Of a stretch of DNA of 7,551 nt, positions 1 to 6,989 are shown piece by piece (position 1 is the first letter of the stretch; each line of letters begins with the position of its first letter). A program made the position numbers and the translations under genes. The stretch covers positions 1 to 7,551 of the forward strand of contig QIEW01000465.1 of NCBI GenBank assembly GCA_003230535.1, written 5' to 3'. The DNA is from a bacterium. GTDB lineage: Bacteria; SZUA-182; SZUA-191. The notes under the pieces were generated by a model. The model was not told the DNA's origin, ran no database searches, and was given only the letters and a program-made list of their open reading frames with translations.

Positions 1-205
1 AAAATATTATACTGAACTAAAGACGGGTTATGATATTAATATCAATACCACTTGTGTTGTTAAAACGCAAGAATTTTATTGTGCTCGTTAGTGATCTTTA
101 CATAATATGTTTTAGAGTCGGTTTGTCTTCAAGCAGAAAGATTTTACCAGAGGCTTTACCAGTTTTGGTTTCAGGAGAAGCCGAAACATCAAAGTGGAAT
201 TTGGG

Positions 206-1243
206 TTAACACGAGTGGTATAAGGTATTGCGGAGCCTCGCCTGATATCCCATATCTTCAATGAGCCTAATCAGGTCGGCTTGGCTTTGACGGAAGTAAA
301 CCCCGGTGGAGCGCACCACATTCTCCTCCAGCATCACTTCCCCAAGGTCGTTGGCGCCAAACTTCAGCGCTATTTGGGCTATTTGGGAACCTTGAGTGAC
401 CAGCGATGCTTGAATATTGGGGAAGTTATCCAGCATAATCCGTGAGATAGCCAGGGTGCGCAGGTAATCAAAACCACCGCTGGTATCGCCTCCCAATGCG
501 GTATGCCCCGGCTGATAAGTCCAGGGGATAAAAGCGGTAAAACCGTTTGTATGATGTTGCAGTTCCCGCAACTGGATCAGATGGGCTATTCGTTCTTCAT
601 ATGATTCAATATGGCCGAACATCATGGTCGCAGTAGTCTTTATGCCTAAAATATGGGCCATCTCCATTACTTCCAGCCACTGATCAGCGCTGCATTTCCG
701 GGGACTTAAAGTTTGGCGGACACGCGGGGCCAGGATTTCCGCCCCCCCGCCGGGGATAGTGTCCAACCCGGCATCCTTTAGTCTTACTAAAGCTTCCTCC
801 AGGCTGATCCCGGAGTTTTTTGCGATTTGGACAATCTCCGTAGGTGAGAAAGCATGTAGATGAATGGGGATGCGCCGCTTAATCTGTCTTAGCAGCCCCT
901 CATAATAAGCGATATCCAATTCGGGATGTAATCCCCCTTGAAGAAGTATCTGGAGCGCGCCCGCCCTTTTGGCCTCCTCTATCTTAGTAAGCAGTTCCTC
1001 CACCGTCAGCAGATAAGCCTCTCTATGCCCCTCCTCCCGAAAGAAGGCACAGAAGGCACATTCCGAAACACAGATGTTAGTATAGTTGATGTTCCGGGTG
1101 ATTGTATAACTAACCGCCTCCGGTGGAGAAACCGCCTCTCGTCTCATATTTGCTACCTGACCTAAGCGTACCAAATCTTTTACTTCGAATAGGGCCAGAC
1201 CTTCCTCCATACTCAGCCGCTCTCCCAGCCCAGCCTTTTCCAA
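206..1243 (-). CDS. mqnC: Cyclic dehypoxanthinyl futalosine synthase (dehypoxanthine futalosine cyclase), radical SAM
   Basis: MqnC is a radical SAM enzyme of the futalosine menaquinone pathway. It cyclises dehypoxanthine futalosine to its cyclic form in the cytoplasm. Seen in the sequence: NYTNICVSECAFCAF, with the CxxxCxxC [4Fe-4S] ligands C58, C62 and C65; the QGGLHP segment near residue 102; the PGGGAEI loop at 164-170; and MMFGHIES near 207. These are hallmarks of the MqnC/MqnE/CofH group. It is called MqnC rather than MqnE because a better MqnE candidate lies upstream and because of the WTYQPGHT segment. Length (345 aa from a TTG at 1243) is close to family size. It is the last gene of the mqn operon, directly after mqnA. 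The start is uncertain: TTG 1243 has no ribosome site, whereas AGGAGGT at 1295-1289 sits before an in-frame ATT (1279), which would add 12 residues including a family-like TILEKA. The stop is TAA. Confidence 0.93.
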   Translation of the reverse strand: MEKAGLGERLSMEEGLALFEVKDLVRLGQVANMRREAVSPPEAVSYTITRNINYTNICVSECAFCAFFREEGHREAYLLTVEELLTKIEEAKRAGALQILLQGGLHPELDIAYYEGLLRQIKRRIPIHLHAFSPTEIVQIAKNSGISLEEALVRLKDAGLDTIPGGGAEILAPRVRQTLSPRKCSADQWLEVMEMAHILGIKTTATMMFGHIESYEERIAHLIQLRELQHHTNGFTAFIPWTYQPGHTALGGDTSGGFDYLRTLAISRIMLDNFPNIQASLVTQGSQIAQIALKFGANDLGEVMLEENVVRSTGVYFRQSQADLIRLIEDMGYQARLRNTLYHSC

Positions 1244-1266
1244 GATTGTCGTAGGTTTAACGGTAG

Positions 1267-2064
1267 CTAGTGACAGAATTTTAAGTTCACCTCCTGCGGG
1301 ATAAGGTTTGCCTGCCAGGCCAGAGAGTAGAATTTCTGTAGTCCTTGAATAGCTTTAGTATTCAGATCGTAGCGGAGGTTATCCCTTAAGTAACGATAAC
1401 AAAGACGCTCTGACAAACCCAACCCTGAAGCTTCCTTGCGGGCGATTTCCCCCAGCTGTTTTGTACCGATTTTCCCGGCTTCGATTAGTTTACGGACCGC
1501 TTCTTTATATTCAGCTTCTTTTCGAACTACAAAGAAGGCAAACACAAAGTCCAAACCGGTCCAGCGAAGCCACTCCTCCCCGAGGTCCAAAACAGCATGC
1601 CCGTTGGCAGATGTGGTCAGAGCTTGATCTCCGATAAGTAGAGCGGCGTCGGCTTCATCCAGCATAGCCTCCAGCTGAGGACTATACCTTAGATACTCCG
1701 GCTGTAAACCATAGCGCGCCGCAAGCAGTATCCGCACTAATGCCGCCGAGGTTTTGGAAGTCTCATCCAGAGCTACCACCCTCATCTTATCAGACCCCCC
1801 CTTAGTATATAACAGAATACTCTTTACCGGGCCGTGGCAGGCAATTGCTATCCCCGGAACCACCAGGCAATCCTGGAGGTAGGCGTATTCTATGGATGGT
1901 ATCAATCCGATATCAATCTCGCCCTTGCGAAGCTGGGCCGCCAGATTAGCCGGAGTATCAAAAATAAACTCCATCTCCTGACTGCTCACCTCTCCTGTAA
2001 TGAAAGGATAGACCAACGGCCTGGCATTTAGGTACGAGACAATTCCGACCTTAGTTTTTCCCAT
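1267..2064 (-). CDS. mqnA: Chorismate dehydratase (futalosine pathway, first step)
   Basis: MqnA removes water from chorismate to give 3-[(1-carboxyvinyl)oxy]benzoate, the substrate of MqnE. It is cytoplasmic and has a periplasmic-binding-protein-like fold. Seen: KVGIVSYLNARPLVYPF at the N-terminus, GEIDIGLIPSIEYA at 48-61, VVALDETSKTSAALVR near 96-111, and DAALLIGDQAL at 139-149, all typical of MqnA. From ATG 2064 the protein is 265 aa, normal for the family. This ATG is chosen because AAGGAG (2074-2069) lies 4 nt upstream and the protein then begins at the conserved KVGIVSYLN block. The frame stays open up to a TTG at 2193, but that extension matches nothing in the family. The gene follows mqnE after 172 bp, and its 3' end carries the mqnC ribosome site, so mqnA and mqnC are probably coupled. 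Confidence 0.94.
   Translation of the reverse strand: MGKTKVGIVSYLNARPLVYPFITGEVSSQEMEFIFDTPANLAAQLRKGEIDIGLIPSIEYAYLQDCLVVPGIAIACHGPVKSILLYTKGGSDKMRVVALDETSKTSAALVRILLAARYGLQPEYLRYSPQLEAMLDEADAALLIGDQALTTSANGHAVLDLGEEWLRWTGLDFVFAFFVVRKEAEYKEAVRKLIEAGKIGTKQLGEIARKEASGLGLSERLCYRYLRDNLRYDLNTKAIQGLQKFYSLAWQANLIPQEVNLKFCH
1289..1295 (-). promoter_or_regulatory. Ribosome binding site for mqnC, inside the 3' end of mqnA
   Basis: AGGAGGT on the minus strand lies inside the last codons of mqnA (stop TAG at 1269-1267). Nine bases downstream in the mqnC frame is ATT (1279-1277), followed by CTG (1276-1274). The first ATG/GTG/TTG in that frame is TTG 1243, 45 nt away, which is too far for this site. 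The placement suggests translational coupling of mqnC to mqnA with a non-canonical start codon. Confidence 0.6.
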
Positions 2065-2076
2065 AGCACTCCTTAC

Positions 2077-2131
2077 CCCGAATAATTCGGGATCATAAAC
2101 ACGCTCCCGCTGGTCGCTTCCATAGCGGGAG
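2077..2131 (-). promoter_or_regulatory. Two hairpins in the mqnA leader
   Basis: The mqnE-mqnA gap (2065-2236) contains two inverted repeats. The first has arms CTCCCGC (2104-2110) and GCGGGAG (2125-2131) with a 14-nt loop. The second is CCCGAAT/ATTCGGG (2077-2083 and 2085-2091), a nearly perfect palindrome with a one-base centre. In the minus-strand transcript the second hairpin ends two bases before the AAGGAG of mqnA. Possible roles are transcript processing, partial termination or control of mqnA translation. I do not recognise a named riboswitch. Confidence 0.4.
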
Positions 2132-2236
2132 TTTTCGGTAATTTGTATGAGCCATTGTTTTTTGACCGTTATTTTGTAACTAGCTGTATTCAAATAATAT
2201 CATCAATGTTTGCCGTGGATTTATGAATAATCCGGG

Positions 2237-3409
2237 TTACTTATATGAAGTTAGTTTTTGGTAGAGTGTATCCCTTTCCACCGGAACTCGACCCGCCTCC
2301 ACAATCAAACGGATTAATTCCTGCTTTGATAATGCCTGAGCGGTTTCGGCGCCCGCGGCGTGGGTAATGTGCTCCTCGACTACTGTTCCATCCAGATCGT
2401 CCACCCCGAACCCCAGCGATACTTGAGCCAGCTTGGTTCCCAGCATAATCCAGAACGCTTTGATATGAGGGAAATTGTCCAGCAGAAGGCGGGATATGGC
2501 CAGCATCTTTATGTCCTGGTAACCGGTGGCGCCGGAAAGCCAGGAGATATCGGTGTGCTTAGGGTGGAAAGCCAGCGGAATGAAAGCCAGGAACCCGCCG
2601 GTTTCGTCCTGCAACTGCCGAAGTTGGAGCAGATGTTCTACCCAATCATATTCGTTCTCCAGATGCCCGTAAAGCATAGTGGCATTAGTGTAAAGTCCTA
2701 ACTGATGTGCTTCCCGCATCACCTCCAGCCAACGTTCTCCGGAAATTTTCTCAGGGCAGATCTCTCGGCGAACGATAGGGCTGAAAATCTCCGCCCCGCC
2801 TCCCGGGAGAGACGTCAGACCTGCATCCACCAGTTCGGCGAGGGCCTCCCGCACAGTTAACCCGGAAATCTCCGCTAAAAAATCAATCTCTACCGCCGTA
2901 AAAGCTTGAATGTGCACCTCAGGAAACCTTTCCCGTAAGGCAGACAGCATCTCCAGATAATAGCTGAACGGTAATTTTGGATTGAGCCCGCCGACAATGT
3001 GAAACTCAGTCAGCCCCACCCCGGACATCTCTTCCGCTTTTGCCAGTATATCATCCAGGCTTAAGGTATAGGCATCCTCATCACTTTCGTCGCAGCTAAA
3101 GGCACAGAAGCGGCAACGGTTCCGGCAGATGTTGGTATAGTTGATGTGTCTGTTAATCACAAAGTAGGCGGCCTGGCCATTCTTTCGCTCCCGAACTATA
3201 TTAGCCAAGGAGCCTATGCCCAGAAGATCTTGAGAGTGAAACAATGCCAAACCGTCTTTTGCCGAGAGACGCACACCATCCAATACTTTCCCCCCTATGT
3301 CACGCAGATCGGAAGAAAGATAAGGGATAAACTTCTCTCCCCAGGCGCATCTCTCAGCTTCAGGGGTAGGGGTCTGTGAGCTTATTAGGCCCAAGGCGCC
3401 TGCATCCAT
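2237..3409 (-). CDS. mqnE: Aminofutalosine synthase, radical SAM
   Basis: MqnE joins the MqnA product to a 5'-deoxyadenosyl radical from S-adenosylmethionine, giving 6-amino-6-deoxyfutalosine. Seen: HINYTNICRNRCRFCAF, with cluster ligands C95, C99 and C102 in CxxxCxxC spacing; FHIVGGLNPKLPFSYY near 136-151; the PGGGAEIFSP loop at 202-211; and MLYGHLEN in the second half. The N-terminal LRDIGGKVLDGVRLSAKDGLALFHSQDLL region (35-63) is the usual MqnE opening. About 30 residues precede it, so at 390 aa the protein is slightly longer than most relatives. ATG 3409 is nevertheless well supported: AGGAGGA (3425-3419) is 9 nt upstream and no other methionine follows before the cluster motif. That ribosome site overlaps the end of mqnP, six bases away, implying coupled translation. 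The sequence is related to the downstream mqnC but clearly distinct. Confidence 0.94.
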   Translation of the reverse strand: MDAGALGLISSQTPTPEAERCAWGEKFIPYLSSDLRDIGGKVLDGVRLSAKDGLALFHSQDLLGIGSLANIVRERKNGQAAYFVINRHINYTNICRNRCRFCAFSCDESDEDAYTLSLDDILAKAEEMSGVGLTEFHIVGGLNPKLPFSYYLEMLSALRERFPEVHIQAFTAVEIDFLAEISGLTVREALAELVDAGLTSLPGGGAEIFSPIVRREICPEKISGERWLEVMREAHQLGLYTNATMLYGHLENEYDWVEHLLQLRQLQDETGGFLAFIPLAFHPKHTDISWLSGATGYQDIKMLAISRLLLDNFPHIKAFWIMLGTKLAQVSLGFGVDDLDGTVVEEHITHAAGAETAQALSKQELIRLIVEAGRVPVERDTLYQKLTSYK

Positions 3410-3415
3410 AACCTA

Positions 3416-4318
3416 TTATCCTCCTATAATTACTCTGTCAGCGACTGTAATTACCAATAGTAGAACGCTAATCATGCCGTTTAGGGTGCAGAAGGCAACA
3501 TTCATCCGGGAGAGATCATGCGGTCGAACCAGATAATGTTCATAGCATAAAATCCCTCCTACCAGCACTAATCCCCCAAAATATATACCGCCGAAATTTC
3601 CCAGATACCCCAGTTCTATTAAGATAGCCACCATAAGCATATGGAATAATGCTGATACCCATAACGCCTTCCTTATACCCAGCCGCTGGGGAATAGAGAA
3701 AAGCCCCATTTTTTTGTCAAACTCCACATCCTGACAGGCGTAAAGAATATCAAAGCCGGCTACCCAGAAGATAACCGCCACCCCTAACGCAAACGGCAGC
3801 GGCTGAAAACTTTCTCTGATAGCCACCCACGCCCCCACCGGAGCCAACCCTAAGGATAACCCTAAAAAAACATGAGAAAAATAAGTAAACCTCTTGGCGA
3901 AGGAATAGCCATACAAAACAGCTAAAAATAAAGGTGACAACATAAATGGCAGGCGGCCCAATTTATAGGCGGCAAAGAAAAACAACGCGCTACAGAACGC
4001 CACAAACAACCAGGTCTGCTCCACGGTGAGGAGCCCTTGGGGGAGGTGGCGCGTCTTGGTGCGGGGGTTGAGTTGATCGTAGTTTAGGTCAACAATACGA
4101 TTAAAGGCCATCGCCCCGTTGCGAGCTCCCACCATAGCCAAGATAATGAAAAAGAGCCGCTCTGCTTCAGGCATACCGCCCGCCGCTAAAAATGCGCTCA
4201 TTAAGGCTACCGGCAACGCAAAAACGGTATGGACAAATTTCACCATCTCCAAAATAGTCTTTACTTTATCCTTAACCAGGTTTACTCCCGTGACTGAACT
4301 TACGGCTGGTTTATCCAT
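3416..4318 (-). CDS. mqnP: UbiA-family prenyltransferase of the menaquinone (futalosine) pathway
   Basis: This is an integral-membrane prenyltransferase. It is expected to attach the polyprenyl chain to the naphthoate or dihydroxynaphthoate-type intermediate from the futalosine route. Seen: the first Mg-diphosphate motif as NRIVDLNYD (N73, D77, D81, pattern NxxxDxxxD), then NPRTKTRHLPQG; and the second motif as QDVEFD (D197, D201) within DILYACQDVEFDKKMGLFSIPQRLG. Several hydrophobic segments surround the motifs (about 31-46, 56-66, 103-118, 127-138, 150-166, 176-190 and three more towards the C-terminus), as expected for about nine helices. At 300 aa it is of usual length. ATG 4318 is preceded by GAGGAAA, a fair ribosome site. 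It is the first mqn gene in the window, and mqnE starts 6 nt after its stop. MqnP is inferred from context; UbiA itself (4-hydroxybenzoate octaprenyltransferase) is the close homologue. Confidence 0.9.
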   Translation of the reverse strand: MDKPAVSSVTGVNLVKDKVKTILEMVKFVHTVFALPVALMSAFLAAGGMPEAERLFFIILAMVGARNGAMAFNRIVDLNYDQLNPRTKTRHLPQGLLTVEQTWLFVAFCSALFFFAAYKLGRLPFMLSPLFLAVLYGYSFAKRFTYFSHVFLGLSLGLAPVGAWVAIRESFQPLPFALGVAVIFWVAGFDILYACQDVEFDKKMGLFSIPQRLGIRKALWVSALFHMLMVAILIELGYLGNFGGIYFGGLVLVGGILCYEHYLVRPHDLSRMNVAFCTLNGMISVLLLVITVADRVIIGG

Positions 4319-4331
4319 TTTCCTCGCTTAA

Positions 4332-4938
4332 TAAGTCAGGTTTACGCAATCCTATAATTTCCTGCCCGTAAAACTAAAATGATTTTTGGTAGATCTCTAA
4401 TCCTTGCGTAAGGCGAGTTACTAATATGTTATCGAGCGGCGGCATCTGCCTCTATATCCGATCCCCAAGGGAAAATAATCACAACTGAAACCCCGAATTG
4501 CCTGAAATAACAGCTCACCCCAACATTTATGCTGCTACATAGAAATACGTCGGGAATTCAGGGACGGTTAACATTCTATTAATATAGAACCGCTTGAATA
4601 GCAAAATTTATGCCTCCGCAGAGAATTCTAAATCTTGCTACTACCTAACTTGCTTAGAAATATAGCTTAATATGATGATTATAGGTTGGACAAATATCAA
4701 GATAAGAGGACCGGTTATGGTAGGTATGCCATAGGAAAATTCACATCTATGGCAGATATGGGATAAAAAATAATTTGGCGGGAGTTTTAGGGATAAGAGG
4801 CGAAACATTCCTATAGTCCAGTATTTACAGGTGATTAGTAATGCAGAGCAGGTGAGACTTCATTATCGCCTACATAAAGCAAGAAAATATTGCTAAACTA
4901 AACAGTGGTAATCACGGCTCAATCAAGTACCTAATAAA
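4332..4938. other. AT-rich intergenic stretch without a supported gene
   Basis: Beyond the possible mqnP regulatory repeat, about 600 bp hold no reading frame with a good ribosome site and recognisable protein sequence. A small stem-loop can be drawn at 4565-4592 (CGGTT…CTAT-taat-ATAG-AACCG with an internal bulge), next to 'cagggacgg'. This could be a worn mobile-element end. Nothing else stands out on either strand. Confidence 0.5.
4342..4411. promoter_or_regulatory. Inverted repeat TTACGCAA / TTGCGTAA upstream of mqnP
   Basis: TTACGCAA (4342-4349) and its exact reverse complement TTGCGTAA (4404-4411) flank 54 bp in the presumed promoter region of the mqn operon, starting 24 bp before the mqnP ATG. 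The spacing would suit two bound dimers or a loop, but 8-bp arms can occur by chance. I could not place a convincing -35/-10 pair between them. Confidence 0.25.
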
Positions 4939-5073
4939 TGATGAACTCGTAAAAAGGCTGAAAACACAAATTCTTGTCATTCCCGTACAAACTGGAATCC
5001 AGTATCTTCAGATAGTTAAAGTCAGGACGGATTCCCGCTTCCGCGGGAATGACGACTTTTTACGAGACCATCA
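4939..5073 (+). mobile_element. 135-bp MITE-like element, copy 1
   Basis: The core 4946-5066 (121 bp) starts CTCGTAAAAAGGCT and ends CGACTTTTTACGAG. Its reverse complement recurs at 7218-7338 with the same length, about 10 mismatches by hand alignment and no gaps. The inverted ends extend imperfectly to TGATGAA at the left and ACCATCA at the right. Inside are ACTGGAATCCAGT and the hairpin ATTCCCGC-TTCC-GCGGGAAT (5031-5050). That hairpin fits the dRS3-like pattern ATTCCC(N8)GGGAAT known from Neisseria and many other bacterial repeats. No coding capacity is seen, so movement would need a transposase in trans. No clear target duplication is visible. Confidence 0.82.
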
Positions 5074-5171
5074 TAAATGTCATTGCGAACGAAGCGAAGC
5101 AATCTCATATACCATGGGAAAAGAACTTAGCGCACCTATCGGTGCGGACTGCTTAGGTTAGGTGCTTAGGT

Positions 5172-5197
5172 GCTGTCAGGTGTTACCACCTGACAGC
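5172..5197. repeat. Hairpin A: 11-bp perfect stem, loop TTAC
   Basis: GCTGTCAGGTG (5172-5182) and CACCTGACAGC (5187-5197) form a perfect 11-bp stem around TTAC. It is not followed by a T run, so it is not a typical intrinsic terminator. It is closely related to hairpin B at 5226-5251 in inverted orientation. Confidence 0.8.
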
Positions 5198-5225
5198 CAT
5201 CATACCATGATAACCTTTATTAGCA

Positions 5226-5251
5226 GGTGTCAGGAGGTAACTCCTGACACC
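5226..5251. repeat. Hairpin B: 11-bp perfect stem, loop GTAA
   Basis: GGTGTCAGGAG (5226-5236) and CTCCTGACACC (5241-5251) form a perfect 11-bp stem around GTAA, which is the reverse complement of hairpin A's TTAC loop. Compared with A, two base pairs differ and each is changed on both arms, so the stem is kept. It lies 28 bp from hairpin A. Confidence 0.8.
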
Positions 5252-5350
5252 ACAGCGAATAAAAAAAGAAAATTCCTATACGCTCAAGTTATTGCTCCGC
5301 CGCTTCCGCTTCCCGCAATGACAGCCTTCTTTTGTCGCTCACCATACCTC

Positions 5351-5396
5351 AACAACAAAGGGCGCAACCCATTCATTGCACCCTTTGTTTGTTGTT
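5351..5396 (-). terminator. Likely terminator after the metalloprotease gene
   Basis: AACAACAAAGGGCGCAA (5351-5367) pairs with TTGCACCCTTTGTT plus GTT (5376-5396) around an 8-nt loop. There is one C/A mismatch (a G·U pair in the minus-strand RNA) and a small TTG-type bulge. The stem starts 18 bp after the protease stop (TAG 5417-5415). T-rich sequence sits in the outer stem and, on the plus side, continues as TTTGTTTGTTGTTCTC, so the structure may work in both directions. Confidence 0.6.
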
Positions 5397-5414
5397 CTCT
5401 TATTGTATTTCCCG

Positions 5415-6989
5415 CTAGGGGGAGAAAGTAAATGAAGCCGAGCTCATACTACCGATGACGTTAGTGGTGCCGGGGTTAGTAAAGGCTGCCTGCCAAGTAT
5501 ATCCCCCACCGGCTTCTCCGCCGCTGAAAGTATGGCTGAAGATTACCGACGGCCCCCAATCATTCACTGTCCAGGAGCTTAATACCGGCGTAGGGACAGC
5601 GCTAAACCCGGGGTAGAGGTAATAGCGGTAAGTACCGTTGGGGAAACGGATACGTATATACAGATCAGCCATGATGGAGCTGCCCCCGTCTGTAATTCCC
5701 AGGGTCACATCCATCGTCTCAGCGGTAATATAGAATGATTGATCAGTAGATATTTCCACCACTACGTCACCTACTACTGAAGATCTGAAATTAGCGATGG
5801 TATAGGCTGTATTGTCGAGGGTCTTGTGATTATCGGCAGCGTGAAATTGGCCTTCGGGCACTCCCATAGGAACCCCACTGTAAGTGACGTTTGGGTTCGA
5901 CCAATACTGTACCCGCGGGCAACTGCCGCAGTCGTTCCTGTAAGCCATGACGGTCCGCCAGAGGTTACCGGGGTCAACATATCCATGGTTGTAAGTAAAC
6001 GGCGAATTATTAGTGGGATCTACATACCAATCATGGCGGGCTCCCATATTATGGCCAAATTCATGCCCAAAGCTGTAATATCCGGTAGCACAACCTCGAT
6101 CCACTACTACGCTAAAAGCATAGTTTTCAAAAAAACTGGAAACGGTAGTCATTATATAAGCTATGCCGCAGTAGTTGCCCCCATTTTCCACCCAGAGACT
6201 TACCAGATCAGCGCCGTATGTATTTCGCAGGGTATGTACATTGTCCATAAAGCCGTCGGAAGGGCCCTGTAACCGGCCAAGATCTGTGCCCAATGCGCCG
6301 GTTTCAGTGTAACTTACCTGGGCTGAGTGTACCAGCCGCAGTCTCTGAATAACATTACTATTGGCATATGAAGTGTTGGTCTCATCAATGGCCAGCTGAA
6401 TTTCCGCCCCTATATTAGCTGAGGCGTTAGCCGCATCTTGGGTATAGACCACCAGCACGTCAATGGTGGAACCATCATCAAGCGCTGATACCGGAGGAGC
6501 GGATAATGACTTTCCCGGCAGTTCTACAGGTATTGGCGGCGCTTCTTCAGGATAGGCGTTTTGATTGATCTCATAAATGGCGTGAACCCCGCCGCCGAGG
6601 GGCCTGACTTGGTAACTTCCCCCTGAAAGAGTAATATTACCCGCCAAATCGCCATCCTGAACCACCAAGACGGCTTGGCCGTGATCTACCCCTTCCAGAC
6701 CGCCAACCCAGGTATAATTGTCATCCGCTCTTTTAGTTATCCGATTTTTCCCGGCCGCAAAAGAAACATCATAAAACAGATTCAGGGTAACTGAATCCTC
6801 TCCAAGCAAGTCAAAGTTTATATTGGCATACCTGATCCTGATTATTGCGGGGTCCTGTGATTTTTGCCTTTGCCTGGCGTAAAGATCGGCAGTGTAAACT
6901 ATCTCGGCGAACAACTCATTTTCAGAATTCGCAAAAGCATTGGTCTTGCCAAAGCCCAGGACAATAGGCAATATCACGCCATAAAACAA
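5415..6989 (-). CDS. Secreted zinc metalloprotease, reprolysin/adamalysin-like (HExxHxxGxxHD), with split signal peptide
   Basis: Predicted extracellular metallo-endopeptidase of the metzincin type. Residues are numbered from TTG 6989. Residues 4-20 are hydrophobic and end AFA, a signal-peptidase site. Residues 27-150 resemble the propeptide of bacterial reprolysin-like enzymes (NLFYDVSFAAG, YTWVGGLEG, YQVRPLGGGVHAIYEI). The catalytic domain begins near 175 with IDVLVVYTQDA. The zinc site is HEFGHNMGARHD at 309-320 (ligands H309, H313, H319; base E310), and the Met-turn is TVMAY with M348. C274, C300, C354 and C357 may form disulfides, and YWSNPNVTYSGVPMG follows. A beta-rich domain (about 408-524) ends the protein. 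The TTG start directly follows a TAG and lacks a ribosome site. The strong AAAGGAGG with ATG 7008 is in another frame, implying a frameshift in the signal peptide. It is a single-gene unit, unrelated to the mqn genes. The substrate is unknown. Confidence 0.88.
   Translation of the reverse strand: MFYGVILPIVLGFGKTNAFANSENELFAEIVYTADLYARQRQKSQDPAIIRIRYANINFDLLGEDSVTLNLFYDVSFAAGKNRITKRADDNYTWVGGLEGVDHGQAVLVVQDGDLAGNITLSGGSYQVRPLGGGVHAIYEINQNAYPEEAPPIPVELPGKSLSAPPVSALDDGSTIDVLVVYTQDAANASANIGAEIQLAIDETNTSYANSNVIQRLRLVHSAQVSYTETGALGTDLGRLQGPSDGFMDNVHTLRNTYGADLVSLWVENGGNYCGIAYIMTTVSSFFENYAFSVVVDRGCATGYYSFGHEFGHNMGARHDWYVDPTNNSPFTYNHGYVDPGNLWRTVMAYRNDCGSCPRVQYWSNPNVTYSGVPMGVPEGQFHAADNHKTLDNTAYTIANFRSSVVGDVVVEISTDQSFYITAETMDVTLGITDGGSSIMADLYIRIRFPNGTYRYYLYPGFSAVPTPVLSSWTVNDWGPSVIFSHTFSGGEAGGGYTWQAAFTNPGTTNVIGSMSSASFTFSP

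Larger units (their letters stand above)
5078..5323. repeat. Region bounded by inverted REP-like ends TGTCATTGCG / CGCAATGACA
   Basis: TGTCATTGCG (5078-5087) begins a unit of the form ATTGCG…GAAGCAATCTC, a palindromic repeat type common in bacterial intergenic DNA. A diverged reverse copy lies at 5291-5323 and ends with the exact complement CGCAATGACA (5314-5323). The two face each other and enclose the twin hairpins at 5172-5251. This could be one small non-coding element of about 246 bp with 10-bp inverted ends, or two separate REP-like units. Copy 1 of the 135-bp element ends five bases before it. Confidence 0.5.

Noticed and set aside
1-91. Open frame at the left edge (positions 2-91, 29 codons then TAG, plus strand) that could be the tail of a gene
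   Set aside because: Short and AT-rich, with no recognisable motif; a run of this length without a stop is not rare. The hairpin at 51-71 followed by AATTTTATT inside it would even suggest a plus-strand terminator instead. Neither reading is firm.
2065-2193. N-terminal extension of mqnA from TTG 2193
   Set aside because: ATG 2064 has a good ribosome site and begins at the conserved KVGIVSYLN block. The extension has no family resemblance and crosses the two leader hairpins.
2360-2701. 113-codon plus-strand frame inside mqnE, and smaller ones inside mqnC, mqnA and mqnP
   Set aside because: All are antisense to clear conserved genes with no start signals.
4700-4765. Short frame beginning LDKYQDKRTGYGRYAIG
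   Set aside because: About 26 codons, no ribosome site and no recognisable domain, in AT-rich spacer.
5031-5050. ATTCCCGC…GCGGGAAT hairpins as a CRISPR repeat or terminator
   Set aside because: Only one such hairpin occurs per 135-bp element, with no regular spacers and no T run. It is an internal part of a dispersed repeat.
5162-5431. 89-codon plus-strand frame across the intergenic repeats
   Set aside because: It is composed of the twin hairpins, a REP-like unit and the terminator stem. There is no ribosome site and the translation is not protein-like.
5826-6272. 148-codon plus-strand frame inside the protease gene
   Set aside because: It lies antisense to the conserved catalytic domain, including the zinc motif, and its translation resembles no protein. 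It is a shadow of the real gene.
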